This document shows positions 12,870 through 25,658 of a stretch of 64,000 nt of DNA, piece after piece. The translations under genes were made by a program, and so were the position numbers. How positions within the stretch are numbered: position 1 is the first letter of the stretch; each line of letters opens with the position of its first letter. The DNA lies in NCBI GenBank assembly GCA_022695795.1, contig MU404097.1, forward strand, positions 62,001 to 126,000, read 5' to 3'. This DNA comes from Biscogniauxia marginata. Taxonomy: Eukaryota > Ascomycota > Sordariomycetes > Xylariales > Xylariaceae. The notes under the pieces were generated by a model that ran no database searches, was not told the DNA's origin, and worked only from the letters and a program-made list of their open reading frames with translations.

Positions 12870-14964
12870 AGTTGCGGATTCGACAAACGGGATACTAGCG
12901 AACACAACAGAGGAGAAGGGAGAGCGAATGGAAAGGACAGTCCACCAGAAAGAGAGTCTGAGCCTAACATTCGGGTCTGGACGGAATCAAAGAGTTCCAT
13001 TCTTCACGGTCTGCGAGGCACAATATATATAAATACAACTTATCGGAAAAGTGGGTTGGTGACATTGTATGTAGCTATAGTCTTGGCTTCTGGGCGCATA
13101 TCCGTTCGTATACCCTTCTTGGCAGGTACCAAGCTTCTTGGGATGAGCTAGTTAATCACCCCATCTCTTTCATTGCTATAGCCGCTATTAGCACTATCGT
13201 TAAAGCCTTATATAGAGCATCATGCCATATCTACCGCGGCGATGAGAACGGATGGAAGCCAATCTAGAAAACGCGCAAGAGTGGTCCAGAATCTGTTATA
13301 GAAGAAGAACTCCGACAACAAGGGGCAGTTATCTGGCCCAGCTATTTGACGATGCCAGAGATCGGAGGGCTCCGAATCGATACAACTAGGTCAATACCAA
13401 CCATAGCAAGACGTACTGAGTATAAACAGCGCACCTTGGTGAAGGCATATCAAAATAAATAAACTGGCATTATTGTTATCAATCAAATTGGCATGTGCTC
13501 CGTATGCGTGGTGCTTCTGCCCCTGCAGCACCTCATCTCGGCCTGGATCGCCAAGCTTCAGTCGAGCCATCAGTGCGGGGCGAGACCCCGAAAAGATACC
13601 ACACTTTACGGAGGTAGGGGACATAGCGGTTACGCTGGTCCTTTTTTCTTTTTGGAGATATGTTCGCTAAGGAAAACATACGACCTAGGATGCTTTTCTC
13701 CTGTCTCACAGCTAAAGACTTTCTGCTATGGCTTCTTCCCGCGGAGAAAACGGAAGGAGACACAGGATTCACGATTATTGAGATAATCGTTTTTTACCCA
13801 GCAGTATATTTCAGAAGCTTACCACCTCCTTCTTACACCCTTAACAACCCATGGACAAATAAGAAGAAAAGAGAATGAGGAGGGTTTGGTCCGTCGGCGG
13901 CCAGTCAGTCTATCATGACTTATTAAGAGGGTCTCTGAAAAGGGACACCATTTTGCGAGACACAACATTCCTCTGGCTACTAGAATCTTTTCCTTCAGTC
14001 TACGTGCAGGAGCTCTCATAACCATCATCGACCAAAGGCATTACAAGCTTTAGGCTACTTAATCACTTCTAGGTGTCCCTAAGTAGTTAGTTGCAGACAG
14101 GCAGACTCACATCAAGGTAACAGTAGCGAACAATTGACCATGCCCGTCCTACTTTATAGGCTAGTTCGGGAATCCTAACTAGCAGTGAGTGTATATCTCT
14201 ATGTTGTACCAATGCGATAATAGGTGGTGTCTAGTTGATTTACAGTACTTATTGATGTCCTGTGGGGTGGCTGTCTACTTGCTTAGGGTTATTCCTTATT
14301 ACCCCTGAATACGGAATTCATATAGGTAGTCATACACGCGATGCAGGTTGAACTTACAATCCCCTTGGTTAGGGTCATGAAAACCAAAAAGTTTTGGTTA
14401 AAATAACCCCATCACAAAGGAAGCAATAGAAATCCGGTCGGTAGCAACACCGCTTGATGATCCTATTTACCTGGCTTACTACATGGTGTGGGATGCTGGG
14501 AAGTTTAAGACTCGACTACAACAATGCCCAGAACCATATTCTACTCATACCTATCGACATGACCATAGTTATCCCTTTGCCAGCTGTATATGTATCTGCT
14601 GCTTCTCTCTAGCCCCTTTTCATACCTCTTAGAACTTATTTCCATTCTCTTATATACATCTTCTTTTAGTACATCTCTTAGCCCCCTTTTCTCATCTTGA
14701 GTGGTGTCTAGGATACTTGCGTTGACGTGTCTCTCCGTTTGAGTCGGCTTGAATAATTTACTGGCTCATGCCCAGTTGACCTGCTAGATGCAAGAGTTCC
14801 CCCCTCCCCCAGTGTCGATACTAAATGGTGGAACGTTAAAGCAGAGATGTATTACATCTTGCGCCCTCTAGGCTTGCATTCGTTCAGTATAAAAGCATGA
14901 GTTGCAAAAAGAGTTAGATCAGACCTGGTATGTCAACTCCTTTATAATTATATATCTCGATACG
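12870..14964. other. intergenic region, no gene recognised
   Basis: It contains the M28 aminopeptidase promoter side, with a TATATATAA-like stretch at about 13023-13031 on the plus strand. Scattered short ORFs around 13390-14030 overlap one another on both strands and show no domain. 14580-14720 is pyrimidine-rich. Confidence 0.45.
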
Positions 14965-16350
14965 TCACTTCGGCTTCGGGCTGATAACTCCATATGGAAC
15001 CGTCGTCACCGACTGAATCAAGACGTGGCCATATACCTCTTTCTTCTTCCTGGTTCCTAGTTCCGCCACCCACGCCGCAAAGTCCTTCAGAAAACCATCG
15101 AAGGACTCCTGATCCGACGGGTCGATCGGCTCCCTATCCAGGCTTATGAGCCGCATCTGCCCAGCTGATAGCACCGCCCTGGTGCCTAGATCCTCGCTCT
15201 CGCCGCTGCAGAGGGGTTTGATACATGCCCTTATACCCCGCAATAAGACATCCCGGGGAAACCGGGGCTCCGTCGCGCTCCCCCTCGCGAGTCCAACCCC
15301 GTCGAGCCCACTCCGCCGCACCACATCCACCATCGCGCCCACCGTCTGCAACCCCCCCGTGATGAAGCACTTCATCCTCTTGACATGCGGGGCGACGAGC
15401 TCCGCAAACTCGAGAAAGAAGGCCTCGCGGCGTCGCGTGCTTTCCTTGCGATGGTGCCAAGCCGGCACCTCGTACGTTCCCCCGCTCAGCTCGACGAAGT
15501 CGAAGCCGTGGTCCTCGAGCAGCTCGACGAGGCGCGCCGCGTCTTCCGGGCTAAACCCGGACTCCTCGAACTCGACGCTGTTGATCTTGATGCCGAGCAC
15601 GAACCCGGGGCCCGTGGCGGCGCGCACGGCGTCCGCGATTTCAGTCGCGAGGCGCGCGCGGTTCTCGAGCGCCGCGACGCCGTAGGCGTCGGTCCGCCGG
15701 TTCGTCGCGGGGGACAGGAACTGCGCAATCAGGTATCCGTGTGCCCCGTGTAGGTGCGCGCCATCGAACCCGGCGCGCTCGAGGTACGCGGCCCCGTGGG
15801 CGAAGGCCGCCACGAGGGCTCGGATCTCGGAGTGCGAGGCCGCGTGCGGCTTCGCGAACGTCATCCCCACATATTCCTTGGTTAGTTGTAAGTCAGACGC
15901 CGAGACCGGGTCCGGTTGGATCTCGGCGGAGACCTGCCGGCCCGGATGGTTAAGCTGTCCGAGGAAGAGCGTGCCGTTGCTGCCACCTTCAGTAGCGGTC
16001 TTGCCCGCTGCCGCGAGCTGCCGAAAAGCCTCGAAGCGCGGGCCCGAGAATGGTGAGTCCACCGTTATGATCATGTTTCCCGGGGCTTCGATGTGCGCCG
16101 CATCGATGAGGATGTTGCCCGTCACTACTATGCCCCAGCCTCCTTGACACCAGTGTCGATACAGGTTCATGAGCTCCTTTGTTGGAATCCCGCTCTTAGA
16201 CATATCGTCCATGTTCCAGGTGGCTAGACGCTCGCTCATAGCTGCTTTCATAAAACGGTTCAGCGCCACGCGATTCGAGAAAGGAAGTGGTAGTGGCTCG
16301 CCTAAGGGTGTAGGGTCGACATCAAGGCCCTCGAATCGGACTGGAGACAT
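14965..16350 (-). CDS. NADH:flavin oxidoreductase / Old Yellow Enzyme family protein
   Basis: This is a single-exon gene of 461 residues with an FMN-binding TIM barrel of the OYE type. Visible family blocks are GQLNHPGRQ at 131-139, the substrate/FMN motif HLHGAHGYLIAQFLSP at about 199-214 with His201 and His204, TNRRTDAYG right after it, and late-barrel ITGGLQTVGAM and GLDGVGLAR. These enzymes reduce activated alkenes or quinones with NAD(P)H. The N-terminal block (FSNRVALNRFMKAAMSERLATW) places it with fungal members close to bacterial 2,4-dienoyl-CoA reductase-like or xenobiotic reductases rather than yeast OYE. Physiological substrate is unknown. The gene lies at the left edge of a stretch also holding a P450 and an aminotransferase, but strand and spacing do not indicate co-regulation. 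Confidence 0.92.
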   Translation of the reverse strand: MSPVRFEGLDVDPTPLGEPLPLPFSNRVALNRFMKAAMSERLATWNMDDMSKSGIPTKELMNLYRHWCQGGWGIVVTGNILIDAAHIEAPGNMIITVDSPFSGPRFEAFRQLAAAGKTATEGGSNGTLFLGQLNHPGRQVSAEIQPDPVSASDLQLTKEYVGMTFAKPHAASHSEIRALVAAFAHGAAYLERAGFDGAHLHGAHGYLIAQFLSPATNRRTDAYGVAALENRARLATEIADAVRAATGPGFVLGIKINSVEFEESGFSPEDAARLVELLEDHGFDFVELSGGTYEVPAWHHRKESTRRREAFFLEFAELVAPHVKRMKCFITGGLQTVGAMVDVVRRSGLDGVGLARGSATEPRFPRDVLLRGIRACIKPLCSGESEDLGTRAVLSAGQMRLISLDREPIDPSDQESFDGFLKDFAAWVAELGTRKKKEVYGHVLIQSVTTVPYGVISPKPK

Positions 16351-17960
16351 TGCGATACAGTACTCTCAGTATTAAAAGGTTGTTTATATCTGTCGGTCTA
16401 GATATTAGATATTCAACACAGATTCCTGACTACTGTGGCTGTTGGGTGGGCGAGGGAGGTGGGAATCACTACTGAGGAAGATGTAGTTTCTGAGTAGTAC
16501 GTGCTCCTATTATCACTACTACTAGGGCTACATCTCTTCCTAGAAATACCCTACGCACTTCTCTTCTGAAGCAGGAGTTGCAATTAAAGTAGATTAAAGA
16601 GAGTGAGCTTCGTAGCAGTATAATGAACTGCCTGAATACAATATTAGAAAACTCCCCTTATCCGGCTATTTCGATAACTGCGGGGATGGTTTGCCAAACC
16701 TATTAACGTTTTCACTGTCCACCACGACTACAAATCCAAAGGTTGATAATGGATGAGCAGTGACTAAATACGGTGGGATATTAATAGGAGGTGTGTGCAG
16801 ATTATAGCTACTATATGAACTTATCAGGTTAATCGTATCCGGTGCGCTTTGGACAATTTGTATGCGCTCACTCGCCGTTGACATGCATTAAAACGGCGTG
16901 TATGATTTGATCTATTAAAGCAAATAAATACACCCAACCGTATTGTAATCATGCTGTGTGAAAGAGAAATTTGTAAGGTGTAAAAACCATCTCCCTCTCA
17001 CAAACAATTTGCCAAAAAGACTTCAAGATAATGATTTACTACTAAAATTGACGATAAAGTAAGATAGCGTCGTAACGAAGAAAATGTATAATTTATTTAA
17101 TTATTTATGTCCGGTCGAAATAGGTCAAGACTTTGAGAAATATAATTCATCGCTTGTATTTAATGATAATGTATCACGGTAGTGAACATCAGTATGTAGG
17201 TGATAATGATGTGAAGTTGGAAAAATATTATATTTCTGGTTGTTACAAGCGAAGTGCTATTTAATAGTGGACCTGTTTGAAACAAATTAGGTAGTCCCGT
17301 CTATAAATATAATTACCTTCTTAAAGTATGATTGCTTACAGCCCTCTATATCCTCCGTATCGCAAGAATGTCGGCCTTAGTAGTGTTACTAGAGCTGTAA
17401 GCGAGAGTTTAATAAATACCCTTCTTACAGTCGTGATATGATGGTGATTAAGGGATTATAAAAAATTATTTTTATAATAAGACATGCGATTTAAATCAAG
17501 ATAATTAAATATTCTAAACAACTCGTTCTATCTGATAATACTGTATTAAGGGTAACATTTTGTGATTAAAAAAATTTGAGCGATGTCATAAATATCAGAT
17601 AAGATGTGATGCTTAAATATGCATTAGCTATACACTCAGGATGGAAACGATGTGAACAGAGACAGAATCAAGTCCGGGAACATTGTTACAATCTCATTCA
17701 TGTCTTGTCTCACTTAAGTTCGCCGGGATAGTATTTTGTCTCAGATGCTAGAGATCCGTTTCCGTCAAAGACGACCCCGAGCTAAGCCCAAGGAATTTAA
17801 CCCAACAGTCTTTGTGTAAAAAGGATCATAATAAATGTATGCGAGTAGGGGCGAGGTGTCCACCCCGTCTGGAGGGGGCCTATTTGTCTTTTTGTCACAT
17901 AACTACCTTATCACAACATACCCTTTTTTTATCTCCCAGCGCCACGCTATTGTAGCAACG
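16351..17960. other. AT-rich intergenic region
   Basis: Between about 16900 and 17650 the sequence is clearly AT-rich, full of TTAAT, ATAAT and TATT runs, and lacks any ORF of note. It could be a degraded repeat or simply AT-rich spacer. No terminal repeats were seen. The final ~80 bases before the next gene are a typical pyrimidine-rich fungal leader. Confidence 0.5.
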
Positions 17961-19494
17961 ATGGCGACGACGATGCCGAGCGACGACGGCCAAGTCGATG
18001 CGGCGAGGGACAAATTCCAGCTGAATTGGGCCACGGAGGAGCTACGGAAATACTTCAACCATGACCCTTCGTTCCGGGTGATAGGAGGACTTGCGGTCGG
18101 TGACGGCGGAAACGTCCTGGTCGAGGTGCACCAGACATTCTCAAACGGCTACGTCCGTCCACTCGTGGTCAAGCGCGTGAAGAGAGACGACCAGAGCTCT
18201 GGTCTTACGTTTGAGAGGACCAAGTGTCTGCAGAGAGAGATCCAGGCGTTGACGGCACGTCCCCGTACTTCCCCAAGCCTCCCGCCTTTCGCGCAATGCT
18301 AACAGCCCCCCCCCCCCCGTGACTACAGTCGCTCCAGGGCGCAGAACACATCGTGCAGAGGGTGGTACTGAATCCCGACCCGCTTCAGAAACCCCTCTTG
18401 CCGACAGATCAGACGGGTCTCCCAGGTCCGTACATTGTGATGGAGAAGCTGCAGCTAGGAACTTTGGAGACTTTGATCAAAAACTACCGGAAAACTTCGT
18501 ATCCCCTGCCCAACCGGGTGCTATGGCGCTTCTTCATAGGCCGTGAGTTCCTTTCCACGTTCTCTGCGCAGCTAGCGGATAAATCATAAAAGAGACCAAC
18601 ACTTACTTTCTCTAGTGATTAGGGCCTGTATTGGTATGGCGTGGCCGCCGCGGAGGCCGGACAATTCACCCACGACGAAAGAAGTCTTCGGGTCGGGCGA
18701 GCAGGAACTCTTGATACACCTCGACATAACTCCTTCTAATAGTACGCCCACGAGACGTTTCCTTCCCCAACCAACGTAGGCTTCTCGTTTGCTGATAAGA
18801 AGCCAGTCATGCTGGATTTCCCGGACCCGAATGATCCGGAGCACAACATAGTCCCGAAGTTGAAGCTAATCGACTTTGGCCGGGCCAGACTGGAAGGCGC
18901 TTTTGATCCCGTCTTGTACGTGATTTTTTATACACTCATTAAGTGTGTTTATGTACCTAGGCTAGACAAGCTGACGAAGTCTAACAGCAAAGAGGACGTC
19001 GGATACCAGGACAACGTGTATAACATCGGCAAGGTAAGCCACAGTTGACAGCTGGAGCTCCCCCCTCCCTCAGTATAATGAGCAAACCCCACGACTAAAC
19101 ACGCGAATCACAGATCATGCTCGCCCTGATCTTCAAAGACCCGTACATTGCCATCGCCCAGGCGGGCGACGTCCAGTTCCAGCTCGGCGACGACAGCAGC
19201 GCCGCGGCCGCGGTCCGGGTCGGCTGGACCGGCCGCACGAAGCCCCTGGACGAGATCCCGGGCCTCGACCGCGAGCTGCACGCGCTCGTCATGCTGTGCC
19301 TCGCGGTACGGCCGTCGGAGCGCCCGCCGCTCGAGACCCTCCTGGCGCAGGTCCAGATGCGATCCGGCCGCACGGCCGAGTTCTACCAGTCCCAGGGCGC
19401 TGCGTACCACCGCCGCGAGACCGACCAGTTCATCACCGGCCTCATGGATAGGCTTTTGCTGCGTCCGGGGGAGCCGCTACCGCCTGATTATTAA
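17961..19494 (+). CDS. fungal protein-kinase-fold protein
   Basis: I model six exons: 17961-18254, 18329-18542, 18616-18741, 18780-18915, 18961-19033 and 19114-19494. They sum to 407 codons plus stop with no internal stop. Kinase landmarks are in order: a possible ATP lysine at 71 (LVVKRVKR), a hinge-like PYIVMEKL, the catalytic-loop equivalent IHLDITPSN (His204, Asp206, Asn211), and the magnesium loop LIDFGRA (Asp243). The later NVYNIGK-IMLALIF and RPSERPPLETLL correspond to the C-lobe. So it may be catalytically able. The family is fungus-specific and its target is unknown. Two model points are weak. Intron 1 needs a GC donor (18255) and contains a 13-base C run. Intron 3 is only 38 nt. If either is wrong, the gene could be frameshifted. 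I chose the ATG at 17961 over 17835 because the upstream codons read like leader. Confidence 0.7.
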
Positions 19495-20958
19495 GGAAGG
19501 TGGGCGTACGGTGTGATATTGGGGGAGGGATTCGAGGGGATAGGGATTGTGCATGCTCCACGTACTGGGGCTAGGTGGGACATCTGCCTTAGTGGTGCGA
19601 AGATCGGAAGGCTATGTGAGGTTATGTAGGTAGGGTTAGATAGGGGTTGGCGGTCACACGTAGGAAGGGGGGGGGTTTGTAAGTAGAAATTTAGTTAGAA
19701 TCATATGTTGAACACGGTTAATCAGAGAAACAGTTCGACAAACTATTTGTTAGGAGTCAGCTTAAGACGGAAGAACACTGCCGTGATCATGTTGATGTGA
19801 AAACGAGTCCTGCAAGGACGTATACAATTGTGGAGAGGTGAATTACTAGCCGGACGAAAGGCTCTCTCAACCATGCATGTCAGACGCTAATTAATCGATG
19901 AGGCACAGTCCTTCCAAAGGGTTAAAGCACGATTCTCCCTCCTATCCCTTTATTCCTGTTTTCAAAACCTAGAACTAATTATATATATAGAGATCATAAG
20001 TTACACTACCTACAATAACCCCTATAAACAAGCCCATCCCAAATGTTTATATTCCCCTATTCGCTAGTTACGTCAAGCACGAACGTGATAACCTGAACAT
20101 GTTAGCTGAGCTATTTTAAATCACCTGTTAGACGCGAGGAAGACCCTGATCAAAGTAGTTAGCCAATATTGCGTTGCACAAGGAGATTGTTTAGTTGCAT
20201 ACAAGCTCTCCGTTACGTGCCACCTTGGCCGCAAGAATGTAATCCCAGCTGTGTATACTTCGAGGCCGAAGTTCCTCCGCATTCATTAGGTATTTCTACT
20301 TCTGCTTATACTAGTGTCTATAGCATGGGATATATAAGTAAGCAGTAGTCAATTGTTAGTTAGGATGCTTAATATATACCTACATATGCCTACCTGATCT
20401 CGTGACATCGATCCCGAGATGATTGCAGCTTGTCCAATGACATACGATCTGACTAAACAAATTGCATGCCGCCTAGCGAATTTTGATGACGACTGTCTTA
20501 CAGCTTGTTACATGCCTCGAGAGGTGTATATGGAAACGTCTATAAGAGGCTCTCTTTCTGGATGGAGAGGCCTTACCTGATAAGGGCGATGCTGTATTCC
20601 CTGTAATTCTGCGCCGCTGACAGCTCTCATGCGAGGAGTCAGGTATCAGCAATATGTGGGTAATCAAAGCGAGACCAATGGGCATCTGCCGGGTCTACGT
20701 CGGGACAGTAATGGGAGTTCATGATAGGCCACTATCCACGAATAATGGGATCTTTACCCTTTCATGATGTGAAATCACTAGATATATGAGACGAGCACCC
20801 CGCGCGTAAGCTCGAGGTTACATCAAAGGATCCCCTCGAAGAGCCCCACAGAGCCAAGAGAGCTCACTATGCTCTTTATATTCTGCGCAACCTTCCATGA
20901 TAGACGGGAATCCGGTCTCATAAAGCTTTTCTTGATAATGTAAAGACACAGGACTAGC
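19495..20958. other. intergenic region, no gene recognised
   Basis: This is spacer between the kinase-fold gene and the P450 gene. Only short shadow ORFs are present. A TATATATATAG stretch lies near 19980-19990 and TACCTACATATGCCTACCT near 20377-20395. Confidence 0.5.
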
Positions 20959-23064
20959 ATGGAGATTCCAGCGCTAAATCTCGCCGCCGGTGTGGCGGCA
21001 CTTGTTCTCCTGCTTTATCGACTGAGCAGGATTGGCAGAAGGCCAAAGGGATACCCCCCAGGGCCGCCGACTCTACCATTGATAGGAAATTTGCATCAGA
21101 TGCCGAAGGAGAAAGGCCACCTACAGTTTCAGAAATGGGCAGAGGAGTACGGGCCTGTATATTCCCTCATCCTAGGTACGACGGTTATGATCGTCTTATC
21201 ATCCGATAAGGCGATCAATGACCTTCTGGACAAACGAAGCGGGATCTACTCGTCGCGGTCAGAGAATTATCTTAGCCAGCTCGTCAGTGGAAATTCTCGA
21301 ATGTTGATGATGGTGAGCTCATATGGACATCTCCTTTTCGGCCCCTTCGTATTGGGAGGTAATAAACGAAGACCTAACGCGAGGACAACAGGAATACGGC
21401 GAAACGTGGAGGAAGGTTCGTGGAGTCGTACATAACAGTCTCAATATCAAAGCCGCGCGCGCGTATGTCCCTTACCAGGATCTCGAGAATAAAGCCATGC
21501 TCGTTGGCTTTCTCGAGAAACCGACCTTGTTCGTAGACCACATCCGGAGATATACAAACTCTTTGACGACACAGATGGTATTTGGCTTCCGGACCACGAG
21601 CATCAACGATCCAAAACTGAAGCAGTTATATGATGTAAGTTTGACGGGAGAGGAAGAAGACGTGGGTTCCATCAGAAACTGAACGTAGCCTAGGGGTTTA
21701 AGAAATTTAGCGAGGTATCTGGGTCACAGACCGCTGCTCTGCTTGATATCTTCCCGATACTGAGATATCTCCCGGACGCCCTATTGCCGATGAGGAAATA
21801 TGCCAAAGAATTGCACCGGAAGGAATACGACTTGTATGTAGGACATTACCTCGACGCCAAAAGGAGACTGCGCGAGGGCACAGCGAAGGTGAGTGGCGGA
21901 TCGACGACTAATATACCGTGAACATAACGCTAAACTTGCGCACTCAAAGCCCTGCTTCTGCGTTGATATTCTCCGGGCCCAAGAGAAGGAACAGCTGTCC
22001 GACCGCCTTGCTGGATACACTAGTGGCTCCATGCTCGAGGCAGGATCGGACACGACGGCTTCTACTCTGGTCGGCTTCGTCCAAGCCCTTTTGATCTTCC
22101 CGGAGGTCACCAAGGCAGCGCAAGCAGAGATCGATTGCGTATGTGGGGACCGCATGCCGGATCTGAATGACCTCCCTGATCTCCCGTACATCCGTGGGTG
22201 CATGAAGGAGAGCATGCGATGGATGCCGACCGCTATTCTAGGCGTGCCGCACGCCGTGATCCGCGACGACGAATACATGGGATATAAAATCCCCAAGGGT
22301 GTCGGGGTGCTGTGGAATGTCTGGTGAGTATTTACCGGCCCGTCTATGTGCGTGCAGTTAGTGATAGGGGTATGCTAATTTCTCCCGGTTATAGGGCAGT
22401 CCATAATGACCCAGAACGGCATCCAGACCCGCGACGTTTTGATCCCAATCGATGGGCGCACGACACCCAGACCTCGGCAGAGGCTGCGAACAACAGGGAT
22501 GTTAGCAAGCGTGACCGTATGTTGTTTCTATCTAGAGTTCTTGGTCCCCTTAGACTTAGGGCAATGGGCTTTTTATCTGAGCCTAGTTGTAAAGAGTCAG
22601 TCCTAGAGACGTGACTTATGATTGCCACTGCCACTGCCCTTGAAATTATCTCCTCTGTTTTCTTCATATCTAAGAGAGTATCAATTGACTCTTGTCTTCC
22701 TATAGATTTCGTGTTTGGAGCGGGTCGACGGCTCTGTCAGGGGATGCACATCGCCGACCGGTCTCTCTTCCTGGCCATGTCGCGTCTGCTCTGGGCGTTT
22801 GACTTCCACCGGCCAATTGACGAGGCGACCGGTAAGGAGATAGTACCGGACATGAATGATTTGACCGAAGGGCTCGTCGTCCAACCGAATCCTTTCGAGG
22901 CCATTATCAGGCCGAGAAATGCGTTCAAGGCGGCTCGTGTCCGAGAAGAATGGAATAACATGACAGAGCTGCTAGATGACGAGATGCAGTGGAAGACTGT
23001 CCCCGAGGATCTTGTCTGGAGAGATTATGAGCCCCTTGAAGCCGAGGCAAAGTCTCGAGTGTAA
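20959..23064 (+). CDS. cytochrome P450 monooxygenase
   Basis: I model six exons: 20959-21312, 21392-21634, 21694-21888, 21950-22323, 22395-22516 and 22706-23064, giving 548 residues. A membrane anchor lies at about 8-22, followed by the proline hinge YPPGPPTLPLIGN. The I-helix oxygen-binding motif is AGSDTT (295-300). The ExxR motif is ESMR (351-354). The PERF-like region is RRFDPNRW. The haem loop is FGAGRRLCQG with Cys440. All essential motifs are intact, so the enzyme should be functional. It resembles fungal class E group I P450s of the O-methylsterigmatocystin-oxidoreductase-like type, a label that covers many unrelated activities, so I give no substrate. The C-terminus runs about 65 residues past the usual end, rich in acidic and aromatic residues. 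Confidence 0.93.
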
Positions 23065-24273
23065 GTCAGAGTTAGGCTGTAAGTGAGATGGTGGATCTCT
23101 AAAAGCTTCTCTCTATTGGACCTCATTTGTATTATAGTATTCGGAGTCTGTTATGTACCTACATAGGGTATTGACCGAGAAGTCGCTGTGTCGTGCTAGC
23201 TGCTTGGTAAAATAGATCGGGGTTATGACCCTTCCCCACGCCCCCAAGATATATGCATCAGATAGAAAAGATTGTGTCGTGTCCGTCGCCAAGAAGAAAG
23301 GCCAAAGAATTTTCCTTATTGGCAGGTCTTTAGGTAGTCTATGAGTGGACATAGTGGACTACTAGGTGGGTAAGTACCTAACCTAGGGTATATATGGGGT
23401 AGGTACCTAGGTATGCAGGTATGCAGGTGCGGAAACTAAGATGACGAGGCAGGTGGTTGTAAGCGGCTAGTCAGGGCAATTCGCGGTAATTCGCGGGTCA
23501 ATGGCACGTCTTCCACACTGCGCTACCTTATCTTTTACGTACTCAGATAATCCACCAACTTGAAAAAGTTCTACCTCCGCTACCTACATCTCGATGCTAT
23601 CAAACTCACCCCTTTCCCCATTGGCTATGCAGCGCAATAGAATCCAGTATGTCCAAGCGGACTAGGACGGCTTCTTGCATCATCAAGCGTTCATCAAGAT
23701 CTTTGTTGCAATCTCGGAAGGGCATGTTGTTTACACAGTAGCCTTCTGTGTGACAGGTTTATTTATACTGATGCGAACATACTCTGGAGAGGTGTAGATC
23801 GACGAATAGAGACAAGATATACTCAGCCCCCCACTCGCCCATCCACATGATTTTGAGCCTCCGTCTACAACCGAACCCCAGGGAATTGCTTCCGCGATAG
23901 GCAGGCAATCAAGTACATCGACTTCTGCCGGCCGAAGAATATTCTCTGACGCCCTACTGTTGACAATTTCTTATTCTAGATACCCTGCTAGCCTCTATTT
24001 GGTTCCTTGGCGCCTTGGTTCTTTGGTTCCATGATCTTTGTCATTGAATCCCCGGCATCGGTTGAATCTGCTCGTTGTGATTTAAGTTATACTTTGTCCC
24101 CTTCCTTGCCTTGCCGCAACCTTCGTCTCTGTTCAAGCCCTCTCCCGTTCTCTAGCCATTGATATCTCCAACATCCTTCCCACTTGAAGCCCACCATCCT
24201 ATAGTCACCCTGTTACACTGATCTCACTTGAGCCTGTCTACGAGGGCACCGAGATTCCGTCTACGAACCCACC
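23065..24273. other. intergenic region, promoter and leader of the aminotransferase gene
   Basis: A dense run of TACCTA/TAGGTA-type motifs lies at about 23370-23430. The final 250 bases before the ATG are pyrimidine-rich (CTTCCTTGCCTTGCC style), as in long fungal 5' leaders. No gene was recognised. Confidence 0.5.
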
Positions 24274-25658
24274 ATGACTCCGTCTGCGGTCTTATTAACC
24301 GGCGAACCGGACCCAGATCTTGTTTCTTCTGCCATCGAACATAGGATGACTGAGAGCAATTATGCTAACGGAACCACTGATGGTGTCTCTCAGCCAAACG
24401 TCCATGAGCTCGATGCATCAAAGTTGACGTACAGTTTCACTAAGGAGCCACGTGAAGTGCCCACTCCTGGCGTGTGCCAGCTCAATGACGAGAGTATCTG
24501 CACCGATCACATGATCACCGTCGCTTGGTCCGCTAAGACTGGTTGGAAGACACCAGAACTTAAGCCTTACGGTCCTCTCTCGCTTATGCCTACCGCTTCT
24601 GTTCTCCACTACGCAACCGAGTGTTTCGAAGGCCTGAAGGCATACCGAGGTTTCGACGGCAAACTGCGTATCTTCCGCCCAGATTGCAACTGCGCGCGTA
24701 TGCTCATGTCCGCGGTGCGCATTAGCCTGCCCTCATTCCCTCCAGCCGAACTCGAGAAGTTGCTCCTGGCACTCATGGCCGTTGACGGCCCGAAATGGCT
24801 TCCTCGTGACCGTGCGGGTAGCTTTATTTACCTACGTCCGACACTGATCGGCACTCAGTCGGCGCTCGGTGTGCAGGCACCGTCACAGGCTCTACTCTAC
24901 ATCATTGCCAGCTACATGCCGACGATGGATGCGCCGGCTGGTGGTATGAAACTTCACACCTCACCAGACGACATGGTTCGTGCTTGGATCGGCGGGTTTG
25001 GCTACGCCAAGGTCGGCGCTAACTACGGGCCCTCGCTACTCGCGACTCAGGAGGCTCGAACGCGGGGATTTGGCCAGATCTTGTGGCTGTACGGGAAGGA
25101 GGGTTTGTGTACAGAGGCAGGCGCGAGCAATTTCTTCGTGGTGTGGAAGACTCGAGAGGGAAAAACGCAACTGGTCACCGCCCCGTTGGATGACGGACTC
25201 ATCCTAGATGGTGTGACTAGGCGTAGCGTCCTAGCCCTTGCGCGTGAAAAACTGGGCGACGATGTCGAGATCGTTGAGAGGAAGTACACTATCGACGAGA
25301 TTATACAGGCAGGTTCCGAAGGCAGGATGTTGGAGTCTTTCGCGGCAGGCACTGCGGTAAGTTGCACCCCGCCCCCTTTTTTTTTTTTCATTTACCTTTG
25401 GGCTTCTTGTGCCAGTACTGCGCCCGAATAGATATAGCGGTTTAAAACAATGGACGATACAGCTTACTGACATCCTACACGCAGTACTTTGTCTGCCCCA
25501 TCTCACTGGTCCATCACCGCGGACGCGACGTTCAAATCCCCATGGGCAAGACGGGTGAGGGTGGTCCACTCACAATGATGCTCAAGGGTTTACTCCGGGA
25601 TATCATGTACGGCAATATGGACCACGAGTGGGGTGTTGTCGTGTCGGAGGAGCGATAA
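24274..25658 (+). CDS. branched-chain amino acid aminotransferase (class IV PLP enzyme)
   Basis: There are two exons, 24274-25356 and 25485-25658, giving 418 residues. Conserved blocks are LHYATECFEGLKAYRG at about 111-126, FRPDCNCARM, the PLP lysine Lys246 in GYAKVGANYGPSL, and the C-terminal ESFAAGTA-YFVCPI. This last block spans the intron (128 nt, carrying a poly-T tract). BCATs interconvert Leu, Ile and Val with their 2-oxo acids in the last biosynthetic or first catabolic step. I see no clear mitochondrial targeting signal. The N-terminal ~50 residues are polar and variable, so this may be a cytosolic paralogue. Filamentous fungi often carry several BCAT copies, some specialised, and the nearby P450 hints at that only weakly. 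Confidence 0.93.
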
